Source: Dokdonella_A sp963775445 (GTDB lineage: Bacteria; Pseudomonadota; Gammaproteobacteria; Xanthomonadales; Rhodanobacteraceae). From it: a DNA stretch of 64,000 bases. This document shows positions 17,659 through 26,471 of this stretch, piece after piece (position 1 is the first letter of the stretch; each line of letters begins with the position of its first letter). The position numbers and the translations under genes were made by a program. The notes under the pieces were generated by a model that saw nothing but the letters and a program-made list of their open reading frames with translations, did not search any database and was not told the origin of the DNA. The DNA is taken from NCBI GenBank assembly GCA_963775445.1, contig CAVZIT010000006.1, positions 434,001-498,000 of the forward strand. Reading direction: 5' to 3'.

Positions 17659-18355
17659 TCAGGGGACGAGCACGGCCGCGGCCTGGAAGCGCCCCGCGCG
17701 CACATCATTGAGCGTCTGATTGGCTTCTTCCTACGAATAGGACGTGGTTTCGGGGACGATGCCGATTTGCGCCGCCAGGCGCAGGAAATCGAGTCCGTCG
17801 CGACGAGTGAGGTTGGCGACGGACATCAACTCGCGCTCTTCCCACAGGAGTCCATACGGAAACGACTGAATGTCGCTCATGTGGATACCAGCCAAGCGAC
17901 CCGACCCCCTTTTCGCACAGTCACGGCGCCAGCGTGACGTCACCCCCATTCTCGCCAAGGGGAAACGCATATTTCGCATCGGCGATTGCACTCTTGGCGA
18001 AGCCGCCATTGCGCGTGTATCCGGTGAACAGCGGACGATCGCAGAGATTTTCGCCGTGCTCCATGCAATAGGCGCGAACACCGCACGTGTGTCCGAGCCA
18101 CGGGACGCCTACCCGCTCGTCGATACGCAACCCGTCGACACCGAAACCGATCGCATTGATGCGGCCGACAATCTCGTGGCCGGGAATGATCGGTATTCGG
18201 ACGTCAGGTAACCCACCGTCGACGACATGGAGATCGGTTCAGCACACACCGCAGGCAGATATCTCGATGCGGATTTCGCCCGAACCGGGTTGGCGATTGG
18301 CGAATTCCCTCCATTCGAGCGGGTCTCCGATTCGCTCCAGGGCCATTGCATGCAT
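17659..18355 (-). pseudogene. zinc alcohol dehydrogenase, remnant 3
   Basis: The N-terminal part begins MHAMALERIGDPLEWREFAN and reaches IEISACGVC, then TGA stands where the family has Arg (CGA), and continues TDLHVVDGGLPDVRIPIIPG and VGVPWLGHTCGVRAYCMEHG with the structural-zinc cysteines. It breaks after GGDVTLAP; the whole cofactor domain is missing. A C-terminal piece follows: IHMSDIQSFPYGLLWEERE and SVANLTRRDGLDFL, with an in-frame TAG at 17733-17731, then EEANQTLNDVRAG to the stop at 17659. At least two nonsense codons and one large deletion are visible. Confidence 0.85.
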
Positions 18356-18384
18356 GGCCGTGCAGTCCTTGGGCGCGATCGCAA

Positions 18385-19215
18385 TCAGTGCGCCAGCAAG
18401 AAGCAACGGGACGAATCCAGCAAAAGGTCGCGCGTCACGCCACCCAGCACCCACTCGTGCAATCGGCTATGGCCATAGGCACCTGCGACGATGAGGTCGG
18501 CTCCTTCCTTCCGAGCAATCTCGTCGAGCGGAACAACGTACTCATCGCCCGTGGCCGATGCAAGTGGCTGCGCCAACACATCGTGTCGCTCGAGCCAGGC
18601 ACAGACATCGTTCGCATTCGCGCGCGCGTCGGGAATCCCCGCTTCGTCGGCGACGACTTCGACCACAACGACGCGTTCTGCTGCCATCAGGAACGGCAAC
18701 GCGTCAGAAACGGCTCGCCGGGTCTCCCGACTGTCCTTCCAGCCGACCAGGATGTTCCTCGCCAGCAGTTGCCGTGTGCGCTCGGGCACGACAAGGACGG
18801 GGCGTCCCGCCTGCATGATGAGGTCCGCTGTGTCCACGTGCCAACTCGGGTCCAGCCAGGAACCCCGATACTCGACGCCGGTGACAAGCAGATCGGCGCT
18901 GCGCATCTGTTTGACAATATAGTCAGTGGGCGGCCCATACGTCAGCATCGAGCGCCATTTCAGATGGCGGGAACGGTGCTCGAGCGCGGCGCGGAATGCT
19001 TTCTCAGCCGCTTCGATTTGGACCGTCAGTTGCGCGCGTTCCTGTTCCACGACGTCGGTCGAAATAAACCCGTCACCAACAAGCACGGATACGGGTTGGC
19101 AGGCAACGATTCCAACAACATCCGCATCGAATCGCTCGGCAAGATCGCCCGTGATATCGAGAAGATTGGCGTTGTCCTTGTCCAGATCCAGGTGCACCAT
19201 GAGAGTCGAATACAT
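18385..19215 (-). CDS. tandem universal stress protein
   Basis: A 276-residue UspA-family protein of two domains. The first starts MYSTLMVHLDLDKDNANLLD; the second carries ADLIVAGAYGHSRLHEWVLG with an intact G-x2-G-x9-G-type nucleotide loop (AYGHSRLHEWVLGG) and ends CFLLAH. The ATG at 19215 is preceded by GGAGAAG; a GTG at 19242 would add nine residues. It differs from the other two Usp proteins of the island and resembles the nucleotide-binding UspA/E type more. A perfect FNR box with a class II -10 lies directly upstream. Confidence 0.9.
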   Translation of the reverse strand: MYSTLMVHLDLDKDNANLLDITGDLAERFDADVVGIVACQPVSVLVGDGFISTDVVEQERAQLTVQIEAAEKAFRAALEHRSRHLKWRSMLTYGPPTDYIVKQMRSADLLVTGVEYRGSWLDPSWHVDTADLIMQAGRPVLVVPERTRQLLARNILVGWKDSRETRRAVSDALPFLMAAERVVVVEVVADEAGIPDARANANDVCAWLERHDVLAQPLASATGDEYVVPLDEIARKEGADLIVAGAYGHSRLHEWVLGGVTRDLLLDSSRCFLLAH

Positions 19216-19255
19216 GATCTGCTTCTCCCGGATACAGCTCACAAGAGCCGCACCA

Positions 19256-19297
19256 AAGCTACAGCGCCTGCGGGAGCGTTGAGTTGATCCGCATCAA
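19256..19297 (-). promoter_or_regulatory. FNR/ANR promoter of third Usp gene (perfect box)
   Basis: TTGATCCGCATCAA at 19284-19297 matches both half sites fully. After exactly 22 nt the reverse strand shows TAGCTT (19261-19256). The predicted start near 19249 gives a 34-nt leader that includes the GGAGAAG ribosome site. Confidence 0.82.
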
Positions 19298-19602
19298 CTG
19301 CGAGGGCGGTGTCGGACGAAGGCGCTTGGCGGCGAGAAACGCGTTGTCAGGCTGAAGGCGTTCCGGTTGCAATGTGCGCCCGAGTGGCACCGCGCGAACC
19401 ACTGGACGAAACGGATCAAGCTGCGTTCGACTGGAGAATACCGGACCCCGGGTGTGACGCGGAGTACTGTTCACGCCACCAGGGTCGTTCTTGCTGGGCT
19501 CGAACGCCCTCTTTCCATCAGCCGCACTGACCAAGGTTGGATTGCAATTCAGCCGCGATGCCATCCGACGCGGTTCCGGCACATTCGCGGGTCACCCGCG
19601 TC
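19298..19602. other. intergenic, no gene recognised
   Basis: Only frames without recognisable domains cross this stretch between the Usp promoter and the 3' end of the channel gene. Confidence 0.5.
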
Positions 19603-20067
19603 TCAGGTTCGCCAGTAGCGCCGCATTTCCAGATAGGTGAACGACGCCGACCAGGTGATCATCAACAGGCCGACCAATGCTTCCGTACCCAACAGGATGC
19701 GGATCGGTCCAGTGGCCACCAAGTCACCGTAACCCACGGTCGAGTAGGTCGTGGCCGAAAGGTACACCGCATCCAGGATGCCGACCGGGTGCATGCCAGT
19801 AATGACACCGAGATCCGGAAAATAACCGACAAGATCGATCACGATACCGAACAGCCAGATCTCAACCACGTGCAGCATCAGCAGAATCAGCATGAGCACG
19901 AGGATGCGCAGCCTTGGTGGGACCGGTTTCCATCGTGGCACCCACCAGTTCAATCGTTCCAGCGTCTCGAAATGCAGACCTACTGTCACCAGCACGACAA
20001 CAAGCGTCAAGCCCACTGCAGACCAGTGTGCCGGGGATGAAATGGCTGTGACAACCGAAGGCGTCAT
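19603..20067 (-). CDS. two-transmembrane potassium channel
   Basis: A 154-residue inner-membrane protein. Three hydrophobic stretches are seen: about 17-32, 55-80 (ILVLMLILLMLHVVEIWLFG) and 120-142. The pore helix and selectivity filter TTYSTVGYGDL lie between the last two, the hallmark of Ion_trans_2 K+ channels. A longer frame to 20193 exists, but the ATG at 20067 (MTPSVVTAISS) starts just before the first hydrophobic stretch. There is no RCK or ligand domain, so gating is unclear. It stands between an FNR-controlled Usp gene and a divergent FNR promoter. Confidence 0.88.
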   Translation of the reverse strand: MTPSVVTAISSPAHWSAVGLTLVVVLVTVGLHFETLERLNWWVPRWKPVPPRLRILVLMLILLMLHVVEIWLFGIVIDLVGYFPDLGVITGMHPVGILDAVYLSATTYSTVGYGDLVATGPIRILLGTEALVGLLMITWSASFTYLEMRRYWRT

Positions 20068-20297
20068 TGTTGCCGAGCTTATCGCACCTTCTTCGAGACG
20101 TCTGTCGAAAGTCGGGAGCGACCCTCCGATAACGTACCTCGCAGAACCTCCAATGCTCCTGCGGCCCGGCATGTCTTCCACCGCCCGTCGCACTCTTTAC
20201 ATGTTGCCCAATCGGCGGTGTCGGACAGCGCCCCCACATTTCTGACACCGTCTGCAAAAGGCTGCCCTGGTAGCAGTTCCATCGCAGGCATCGCCGA

Positions 20298-20339
20298 TTG
20301 ATACAGATCAAGTGGCATGCCACCGCAGCTGGCTATGCT
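20298..20339 (+). promoter_or_regulatory. FNR/ANR promoter (perfect box) of globin-OsmC-ATPase genes
   Basis: TTGATACAGATCAA (20298-20311) is a perfect box. After exactly 22 nt comes TATGCT (20334-20339), a good -10. The predicted transcript start is near 20346. The identical 14-mer recurs at 28175-28188. Confidence 0.85.
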
Positions 20340-20346
20340 TGCGCCG

Positions 20347-20574
20347 GTGAGTGCGCTGCATTCGATTACCGTCGGCTTGACGCCTGCCTCCGTGGCGCTG
20401 CTGATCAGGCACTTCTACGAAAAGATCCGCATCCATCGCAGGCTAGATCAGGCGTTCAACGCGTTCGCTGGAGACTGGAACGCGCGCAGGCGCCTGCTGA
20501 CCCCGTTCTGGTCCGCGGTGGCGCCGCGCGCCAAACCCTACGGCGACCACCGAGAGCGCCGACGTGGTGGTTGA
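20347..20574 (+). pseudogene. truncated group III globin-like protein (N-terminal half)
   Basis: From a GTG at 20347 the frame reads ITVGLTPASVALLIRHFYEK and AFNAFAGDWNARRRLLTPFW, the A-to-E helix region of group III truncated haemoglobins (the LTxxFW motif is characteristic). After SAVAPRAKPYGDHRE the frame ends at 20574, while a normal protein would continue another 60 residues with the proximal His. A shifted frame downstream does not restore a convincing C-terminus. The predicted transcript begins at about the GTG, so translation would be leaderless, or an ATG at 20317/20335 belongs to a different transcript. A non-functional remnant is most likely. Confidence 0.6.
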
Positions 20575-20671
20575 TGGCGGATCGACTGGACCGCGGAGCC
20601 GATCGATTTCTGCTGATAGCCGGGCGAAGGGTTTGCCCCGGGATTGCCCTTTCCAAACCGGAGAATGAACC

Positions 20672-21115
20672 ATGCAGGATTATCCGCACCATTACCGCGC
20701 TTGTGCTGCCGGCGGCAGCAGCGGCGCGGTTCGCATTTCGTCGCCGCAACTGCCGCCATTGGAAACCACGCCGCCACCCGAGTACGGCGGCGATCCCGGC
20801 TACTGGTCGCCCGAAACGCTGCTAGTCGCCGCGGTCGCGGACTGCTTCGTGCTCAGCTTCCGCGCGGTGGCACAGGCCTCCGCGCTTGAATGGGACAGCG
20901 TTGACTGTGACGTGGAAGGCACGCTCGACCGCGTCGAGCGCATTACCCGGTTCACCCGTTTTGACCTCCGTGCGCGATTGCGAGTCACCAGCCCGGACAG
21001 TCGAAACAAGGCCGAACGCTGTCTTGAAAAGGCCGAGCAGGCCTGTTTGATCACCAATTCGCTTAATGCAGAAACGATGCTGCACTGCCAGATCGACGTT
21101 GCCGAAACGACGTAG
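20672..21115 (+). CDS. OsmC/Ohr-family peroxide-reducing protein
   Basis: A 147-residue OsmC-family protein with the two redox cysteines at Cys58 (LVAAVADCFVLSF) and Cys125 (AEQACLITNSLNAE). The family reduces organic peroxides with the resolving thiol of lipoyl proteins or small thiols. The region PETLLVAAVADCF matches the helix that carries the peroxidatic Cys. The start ATG has GGAG 9 nt upstream. It follows the globin remnant and precedes the metal ATPase in the same direction, and all may depend on the FNR promoter at 20298. Confidence 0.87.
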   Translation: MQDYPHHYRACAAGGSSGAVRISSPQLPPLETTPPPEYGGDPGYWSPETLLVAAVADCFVLSFRAVAQASALEWDSVDCDVEGTLDRVERITRFTRFDLRARLRVTSPDSRNKAERCLEKAEQACLITNSLNAETMLHCQIDVAETT

Positions 21116-21225
21116 CGACGCGGCGTTGGTGGTGCGGAATTGAGCTTCACCAGGTTCCATCGGCCGTGCCGGTCTCGCCATCGGCATCGGATCGTCTTTT
21201 CCGATGCGCAACTCAGGGATGCGGG

Positions 21226-23556
21226 ATGAATCTCTTCAAAGCCATTGCATTCGACCGGCACGCATGGCGGGACATCGTATTGCTTGTCTTCAGCGTGCTG
21301 GCGCTGCTGTGTGGATTGGGGTTGTCCTGGAGCGGCCATACGCTGGCGGCGCACGGCTTCTGGAGCGCCAGTGCGCTGTTGCTGGCGGCGCTGCTGATGG
21401 TCGAGAGCGCTGTGCGGCTGTGGCATCGCGAAGTGGGCGTGGACCTGATTGCCCTGCTGGCGATCGGCGCCGCGCTTGCGTTCGATCAATCGCTGGTGGC
21501 CGCGGTCATCGCGGTGATGCTGGCGGGTGGCCGCGCGCTGGAGGCATACGCCACGCGGCGCGCTCAACAGGCCATGAGCAGGCTGCTCGAGAACGCCCCG
21601 ACGCTGGCATGGCGTCACGCCGGCGAGCAGCTTGAACAGATACCCGTCGCCAGCGTCGTTGTCGGTGACAGGTTGTTCGTACGCGCCGGCGAAATCGTGC
21701 CAGTGGACGGCGACGTGCTGGATCACGCAGCGGTGCTGGATGAGTCCTCACTCACCGGCGAATCGCTGCCGGTGACGCATGCGCCCGGCGCGCGCATCGC
21801 CAGCGGCAGCGTGAACGCAGGCGCGCCGTTCGACATGCGCGCCGAGCGCCCCGCCGGGCAAAGCACTTACGCCGGCATCATCCACATGGTCGAGGCCGCG
21901 CGGCGCTCACGCGCACCGTTGACTCGACTGGCCGATCGCTATGCGTTGATCTTCATTCCGCTCGCCTTGTTTGTTGCCGCCGCCGCATGGCTGCTCAGTG
22001 GCGATGCGATCCGCGCGCTGGCGGTGCTGGTCGTGGCAACGCCGTGCCCGTTGATCCTGGCGGCGCCGGTGGCGATCGTCGGAGGGCTTTCGCGCTGCGC
22101 ACGGCGCGGCATCCTGGTCAAAGGCGGCGCCGCGTTGGAGACGTTGGCCACAGCGCGCCTGCTGTTTTTCGACAAGACCGGCACGCTGACCCGCGGTCGG
22201 GCGCGCCTGCTGGCCATCGAGACTGGCGGCACGATGGATGCCGACGATTTGCTGCGCCTGGCCGCATCCTTGGCGCAGGCATCCACGCACGTCACCTCAC
22301 AGAACATCGTGCGCATTGCACGCGAACGCAAGCTGCGCCTGGAAACCCCCACGGGCGTCGTGGAAGAGGCCGGCGCTGGCCTGCGCGGTCAAGTGGCGGG
22401 GCATGCGCTGGCACTGGGTGCGCATGCCTACGTCACCAGCCTGGTGCAGCCAGCCCCGTGGGCGGAGCGATTCCTGCGCGAGCTGACTTACCAGGATGGC
22501 ACCGGCAGCTTTGTCGCCATCGATGGCGCCATGGCCGGCGCCATGGGTTTCACCGACCAACTGCGTGAAGATGCGCCGCGCGCCGTGCGCAAACTGCGCC
22601 AAGCGGGTATCAGCCGCATCGTGATGTTGACCGGCGACCGCAACGAACCCGCTCAGGCCGTGGCCGCCGCCGTCGGCGCCGACGATGTGCATGCGCGACT
22701 GCGACCGGCGGACAAGCTGGCCCTGATCGCGCGGGCCTCTGCCGCGGCACCTACGATCATGGTCGGTGACGGCGTCAACGACGCCCCCGCGCTGGCTGCA
22801 GCCGGTGTCGGCATCGCGATCGGTGCGCGTGGCGCCACCGCCGCCACCGAAACCGCCGACGTCGTATTGTTGACCGATCGCCTTGATCGCGTGGCTGAAG
22901 CCGTACGCATCGCACACCGCACGCGTCGCATAGCCCTGCAAAGCATCCTCGCAGGCATGGGTTTGTCTTTGCTGGCCATGCTCGCAGCGGCAACCGGGCA
23001 TCTCCCACCGTTGCTCGGCGCGATCCTTCAGGAAGCCATCGATGTCGCCGTAATCCTCAATGCGTTGCGCGCAATTGGCCACGGTGGTAGCGCCGACCTT
23101 GCGGCACCCGGCCTCGACCCGGAAGCACTCGCGCAGATCAGGCGTCACCACACCGTGCTCGTACCTTTGCTGGAGCGTACGCACGATCTCGCGCGACGCC
23201 TGGATACGCTTCCCGCCGACACCGCACGCAAGTGGCTGACGTCGCTGATCGGCGATTTGCGCAAGCAATTGCTGCCGCATGAGCGCGACGATGAATCCCG
23301 GCTCTATCCGGAACTGGCCGAAAAGCTGGGCGGCGACGATCCTCTCGCGGCCCTGAGCCAGGGACATCGTGAGATATTCCGGCTGGTGCGTTTGCTGGAA
23401 CGCATGAGCGCTGATTTAGCAGGCAACCGCGCGTCAGCCGCACCCAGTTTGCGCGAAATCCAGCGGGTGCTGTACCGCCTCGATGTCGTGCTCGATCTCC
23501 ACTTCGCGCAGGAAGAGGAGCTGTATGGCAATCTCGACGATGCAGGGGGAACGTGA
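21226..23556 (+). CDS. P1B-5-type metal ATPase with C-terminal hemerythrin domain
   Basis: A 776-residue heavy-metal P-type ATPase. Order: N-terminal helices, actuator domain with DESSLTGESLPV, transmembrane metal site T272-P-C274 (VVATPCPLILAAPVAI), phosphorylated Asp316 in DKTGTLTRG, hinge VGDGVNDAPALAAA, then a final helix with LQEAIDVAVILNALRA. The TPC plus QE-x-x-D pair marks the P1B-5 class (Nia of Sinorhizobium, linked to Ni/Fe export). Residues about 635-765 are a hemerythrin domain (IRRHHTVLVPLL, LLPHERDDESRLYPEL, LSQGHREIF, LDLHFAQEEELY) with the His/Glu/Asp di-iron ligands. There is no N-terminal HMA domain. GGGATGCGGG precedes the ATG; a GTG at 21166 would add 20 residues. The hemerythrin probably senses O2 or iron to control transport (inference). 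Confidence 0.9.
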   Translation: MNLFKAIAFDRHAWRDIVLLVFSVLALLCGLGLSWSGHTLAAHGFWSASALLLAALLMVESAVRLWHREVGVDLIALLAIGAALAFDQSLVAAVIAVMLAGGRALEAYATRRAQQAMSRLLENAPTLAWRHAGEQLEQIPVASVVVGDRLFVRAGEIVPVDGDVLDHAAVLDESSLTGESLPVTHAPGARIASGSVNAGAPFDMRAERPAGQSTYAGIIHMVEAARRSRAPLTRLADRYALIFIPLALFVAAAAWLLSGDAIRALAVLVVATPCPLILAAPVAIVGGLSRCARRGILVKGGAALETLATARLLFFDKTGTLTRGRARLLAIETGGTMDADDLLRLAASLAQASTHVTSQNIVRIARERKLRLETPTGVVEEAGAGLRGQVAGHALALGAHAYVTSLVQPAPWAERFLRELTYQDGTGSFVAIDGAMAGAMGFTDQLREDAPRAVRKLRQAGISRIVMLTGDRNEPAQAVAAAVGADDVHARLRPADKLALIARASAAAPTIMVGDGVNDAPALAAAGVGIAIGARGATAATETADVVLLTDRLDRVAEAVRIAHRTRRIALQSILAGMGLSLLAMLAAATGHLPPLLGAILQEAIDVAVILNALRAIGHGGSADLAAPGLDPEALAQIRRHHTVLVPLLERTHDLARRLDTLPADTARKWLTSLIGDLRKQLLPHERDDESRLYPELAEKLGGDDPLAALSQGHREIFRLVRLLERMSADLAGNRASAAPSLREIQRVLYRLDVVLDLHFAQEEELYGNLDDAGGT

Positions 23557-23669
23557 AGCGACAGCGGCCGATGGATCGCTTTGCTGACCTTTACCGGTCT
23601 TCCCGTTCTCATTCAGCACTGAATTCGACGCAAGCCACGGCCGCTCGCGCAAACGCGGGATGTCCTGCT

Positions 23670-24365
23670 TCAGGATGCCAACCAGCGGAAGGAATGGCGG
23701 ATGAATGCACCGCCATCACACGGCACTACGCAACCATGTGCGACTATGACCCGTTCGGGTTGCCAAGCAAGAATTCGCGCCAACGCTGCGCGCGCCGAAG
23801 TGCGATCGCAAAAACTCAAGCGCCACTCTCGAGGCGCGCCTGGATGGGGACTGACGATCCCGTCAAGCCGGGCCAAAAATCCGCGCCAGCCCTTGAACCA
23901 GTCGGGCGCAAAATTCTCGATCAAGTCAGCGAAGATCGCCGTACGGCTCTTGTGGTGGAAGAATACGATCTCCGTCATTGCGAGGCTTCCCAGCATGGCC
24001 ACCGCATCTATCTCACCCGCCCAAGGCATTTGCGACATGGAAGCGAAGTCTGCATCGAATGCCAAGCCAGGCCTCCGTTTTGCGAGCCCCGGAGAGGCAT
24101 AGAGCTTGGCCTTTGGATACGCCTTGTTCCATTCGCCCATGAACAAATGGTGGATCTTGTTGGGAGAAACGATATGCGCGACCGTGCCCAATGCATCAAC
24201 ATCCGTGGCCAAACCGGGGGTTAGAGCCACTGGCGACCACACGAAGAGGTCGCCGGTTGCGAGGCGGATCACCGCTTGGCGTGTGGAGTAGGGAAATCCG
24301 TAAAAAGAAACCACCTTGCCTTCCGCTATCCAGATTTCTTCTCCGAATGGAATCAGCACATTCAT
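23670..24365 (-). CDS. DUF4336 protein (metallo-beta-lactamase-like)
   Basis: A 231-residue protein matching what I recall of DUF4336, a degenerate metallo-beta-lactamase-fold family. Features: PFGEEIWIAEGKVVSFYGFP, VDALGTVAHIVSPNKIHHLF, MGEWNKAYPKAKLYASPGL and FADLIENFAP. The HxHxDH zinc motif of true hydrolases is absent. No signal peptide. It starts 10 nt after the end of the ABC permease gene, so it could be the last gene of the exporter operon. Function unknown. Confidence 0.82.
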   Translation of the reverse strand: MNVLIPFGEEIWIAEGKVVSFYGFPYSTRQAVIRLATGDLFVWSPVALTPGLATDVDALGTVAHIVSPNKIHHLFMGEWNKAYPKAKLYASPGLAKRRPGLAFDADFASMSQMPWAGEIDAVAMLGSLAMTEIVFFHHKSRTAIFADLIENFAPDWFKGWRGFLARLDGIVSPHPGAPREWRLSFCDRTSARAALARILAWQPERVIVAHGCVVPCDGGAFIRHSFRWLAS

Positions 24366-24375
24366 CTCGACTCCG

Positions 24376-25485
24376 CTAATCCAGCCGCTTGCGGAAACGC
24401 AGGATCGCGGCGGTCATCAACAGCAATGTGAATACCGCCAACACCCCCACGTCCGGCCACATTTCCCACAGACGCGCGCCGCGCAGCATCACACCCCGGA
24501 TCAGGCGCAGGAAATGCGTCAGCGGCAGCAGTTCCGCAATCCACTGCGCAGCTTTCGGCATGCCGGCAAACGGGAACATGAAACCCGACAGCAGGATCGA
24601 CGGCAGAAACACGAAGATCGTCATCTGCATCGCTTGAAACTGGGATTGCGCGCGCGTCGAGATCAGCAGGCCAAGCGCGAGGTTCGCGAAAATCAGCAGG
24701 CCCGCTGCGAGATACACGTCGAGCAGACTGCCGCGAATCGGTACCGCGAACAGCCAGATGCCGAGCCAGAGAATCACGCTGGTCTGAATCAACCCGATCA
24801 CGATGTATGGCAGGACCTTGCCGACCATGAGTTCGCTGCTGGTCAGCGGCGTGGCGATCAGCAGCTCCATGTTGCCGCGCTCCCGCTCCCGCACAACCGC
24901 AATGCCTGTGAATAGCACCATTGTCATGGTCAGGATCACGCCGATCAGGCCCGGCACGATATTGATCGCCGAGCGCCGCTCGGGATTGTAGAAACTGACC
25001 ACACTGATCCGGGGCGTCGGCGGCGTACTCGTTGCTGGCGCACGCTGGTCGGGCACGGCGCTGTCCAACGGCGTCTGCGCAAGTTGCGCGGCGGCGCTCT
25101 GCACCACGGTGTCGCTGCCGTCGACCAGCACCTGCGCCACCGGACGGCCGTCGATGCGGCGGCGCTCGAAGTCCGGCGGAATCACGATGCCGATACTGAT
25201 CTCGCCGCGTCGGATCATCACCATCACCTGCTGCGGCGTAACCGCAGCGTGCAACGGAGCGATCACGTGGGTCGCCAGCATGTCCATGACCAGCGCGCGC
25301 GAACCTGCAGTGTTGGCCTCGTCGGCGATTCCCGCGCCAAGACCACGCAGGTTGAGGTTTATCGCGTAGCCGAACAGCACCAATTCGAATACCGGGATCA
25401 GCATGATCATTGCCAGGGTGATCCGATCGCGGCGCAACTGGCGCAATTCCTTGACCACGATGGCCCACAGCCGGCGTGCGCTCAT
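24376..25485 (-). CDS. ABC-2 type export permease
   Basis: A 369-residue YhhJ/DrrB-like permease: an N-terminal helix after LWAIVVKELRQLRRDRITLA, a large extracytoplasmic loop (about 50-180, containing GEISIGIVIPPDFERR), and five C-terminal helices, including VPGLIGVILTMTMVLFTGIA and ERGNMELLIATPLTSSEL, the conserved ABC-2 motif. It overlaps the ATPase gene by 4 nt. Together with the ATPase and the HlyD-type subunit it forms a three-part exporter of the YhiI/RbbA/YhhJ kind. The substrate is unknown. Confidence 0.88.
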   Translation of the reverse strand: MSARRLWAIVVKELRQLRRDRITLAMIMLIPVFELVLFGYAINLNLRGLGAGIADEANTAGSRALVMDMLATHVIAPLHAAVTPQQVMVMIRRGEISIGIVIPPDFERRRIDGRPVAQVLVDGSDTVVQSAAAQLAQTPLDSAVPDQRAPATSTPPTPRISVVSFYNPERRSAINIVPGLIGVILTMTMVLFTGIAVVRERERGNMELLIATPLTSSELMVGKVLPYIVIGLIQTSVILWLGIWLFAVPIRGSLLDVYLAAGLLIFANLALGLLISTRAQSQFQAMQMTIFVFLPSILLSGFMFPFAGMPKAAQWIAELLPLTHFLRLIRGVMLRGARLWEMWPDVGVLAVFTLLLMTAAILRFRKRLD

Positions 25486-26471
25486 GCGGCACGTCCGTGT
25501 TGCGTGTCCGTTTTTTCTTCGCGATTGTGCGTCACCGCGACAAACACGTCCTCCAGATTGGGCGGCGCCACAGATACGTCAGCGTTGTTTCCTGCCCTGG
25601 CGAGCGCATTCTCGATGTGTTGCCGCGCATCGGCGGCGCCTTGGCGATGCGCCTCCTCTTCCGATATCAACACGCGCAGCGCATTGCCGACCTGGGCGAC
25701 ACTGAGCACACCGGATATCGCGTACAGGACTTTCCGCACGCGGCGTGGATCGGCTGCCTCGACAATCAGCGTGCGGCCCTGGAGTTTGCCGGTCAGCTCG
25801 GCAGGTGTGCCGTCGGCGACCAGCCTGCCGTGATCGAGGATCGCGAGGTGATGGCAGCGTTCGGCTTCATCCATCAAATGCGTTGACACGAGCATCGTCG
25901 TACCGAGATCGGCCAGCTCGAACAATTTCTCCCAGAAGTCGCGACGCGATTCCGGGTCGACCGAGCTGGTCGGTTCGTCGAGAAACAACAGTTCCGGTTC
26001 GTGGATGACGGCACAAGCGAGCGCCAGGCGCTGCTTCTGTCCTCCACTCAACGTGCCCGCAAGTTGGTTCATGCAATCGCCGAAGCGATACTGCTCGATC
26101 AGCGCATCAATACGGCTCCTCGTCCGCGCTTTCGGCACCCCCTGGACCGCGGCGAGAAACTGCAGATTCTCGCAAACGGTCAGGTCGCCGAACAGCGAGA
26201 ACTGCTGGGTCATGTATCCGATTCGGCGACGCAGCGCCTCGGCCTGTTCGGGGATGCGCAAACCGAGCACTTCGATCTCGCCTTCGCTCGGAGTCAGCAG
26301 ACCACAGAGCATGCGGATGGTCGTCGATTTGCCGGAACCATTCGGCCCCAGAAAACCGTACACCTGTTTCGCTGACACCTGCAGATCGACGTGATCGACC
26401 GCAACCAGATCACCAAAACGTCGGGTCAGGCCCTGCGCACGGATCGCCAGTACGTCTTCACACTCGCTCAT
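25482..26471 (-). CDS. ABC exporter ATP-binding protein
   Basis: A 329-residue single ATPase. Walker A GPNGSGKST (42-50), Q-loop at YMTQQFSLF, signature LSGGQKQRLA (141-150), Walker B ELLFLDEPTSSVDP (160-173) and the switch His in VSTHLMDEAERC. A C-terminal domain of about 90 residues ends in NLEDVFVAVTH, typical of ATPases working with ABC-2 permeases. It overlaps both neighbours by 4 nt. Confidence 0.92.
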   Translation of the reverse strand: MSECEDVLAIRAQGLTRRFGDLVAVDHVDLQVSAKQVYGFLGPNGSGKSTTIRMLCGLLTPSEGEIEVLGLRIPEQAEALRRRIGYMTQQFSLFGDLTVCENLQFLAAVQGVPKARTRSRIDALIEQYRFGDCMNQLAGTLSGGQKQRLALACAVIHEPELLFLDEPTSSVDPESRRDFWEKLFELADLGTTMLVSTHLMDEAERCHHLAILDHGRLVADGTPAELTGKLQGRTLIVEAADPRRVRKVLYAISGVLSVAQVGNALRVLISEEEAHRQGAADARQHIENALARAGNNADVSVAPPNLEDVFVAVTHNREEKTDTQHGRAA

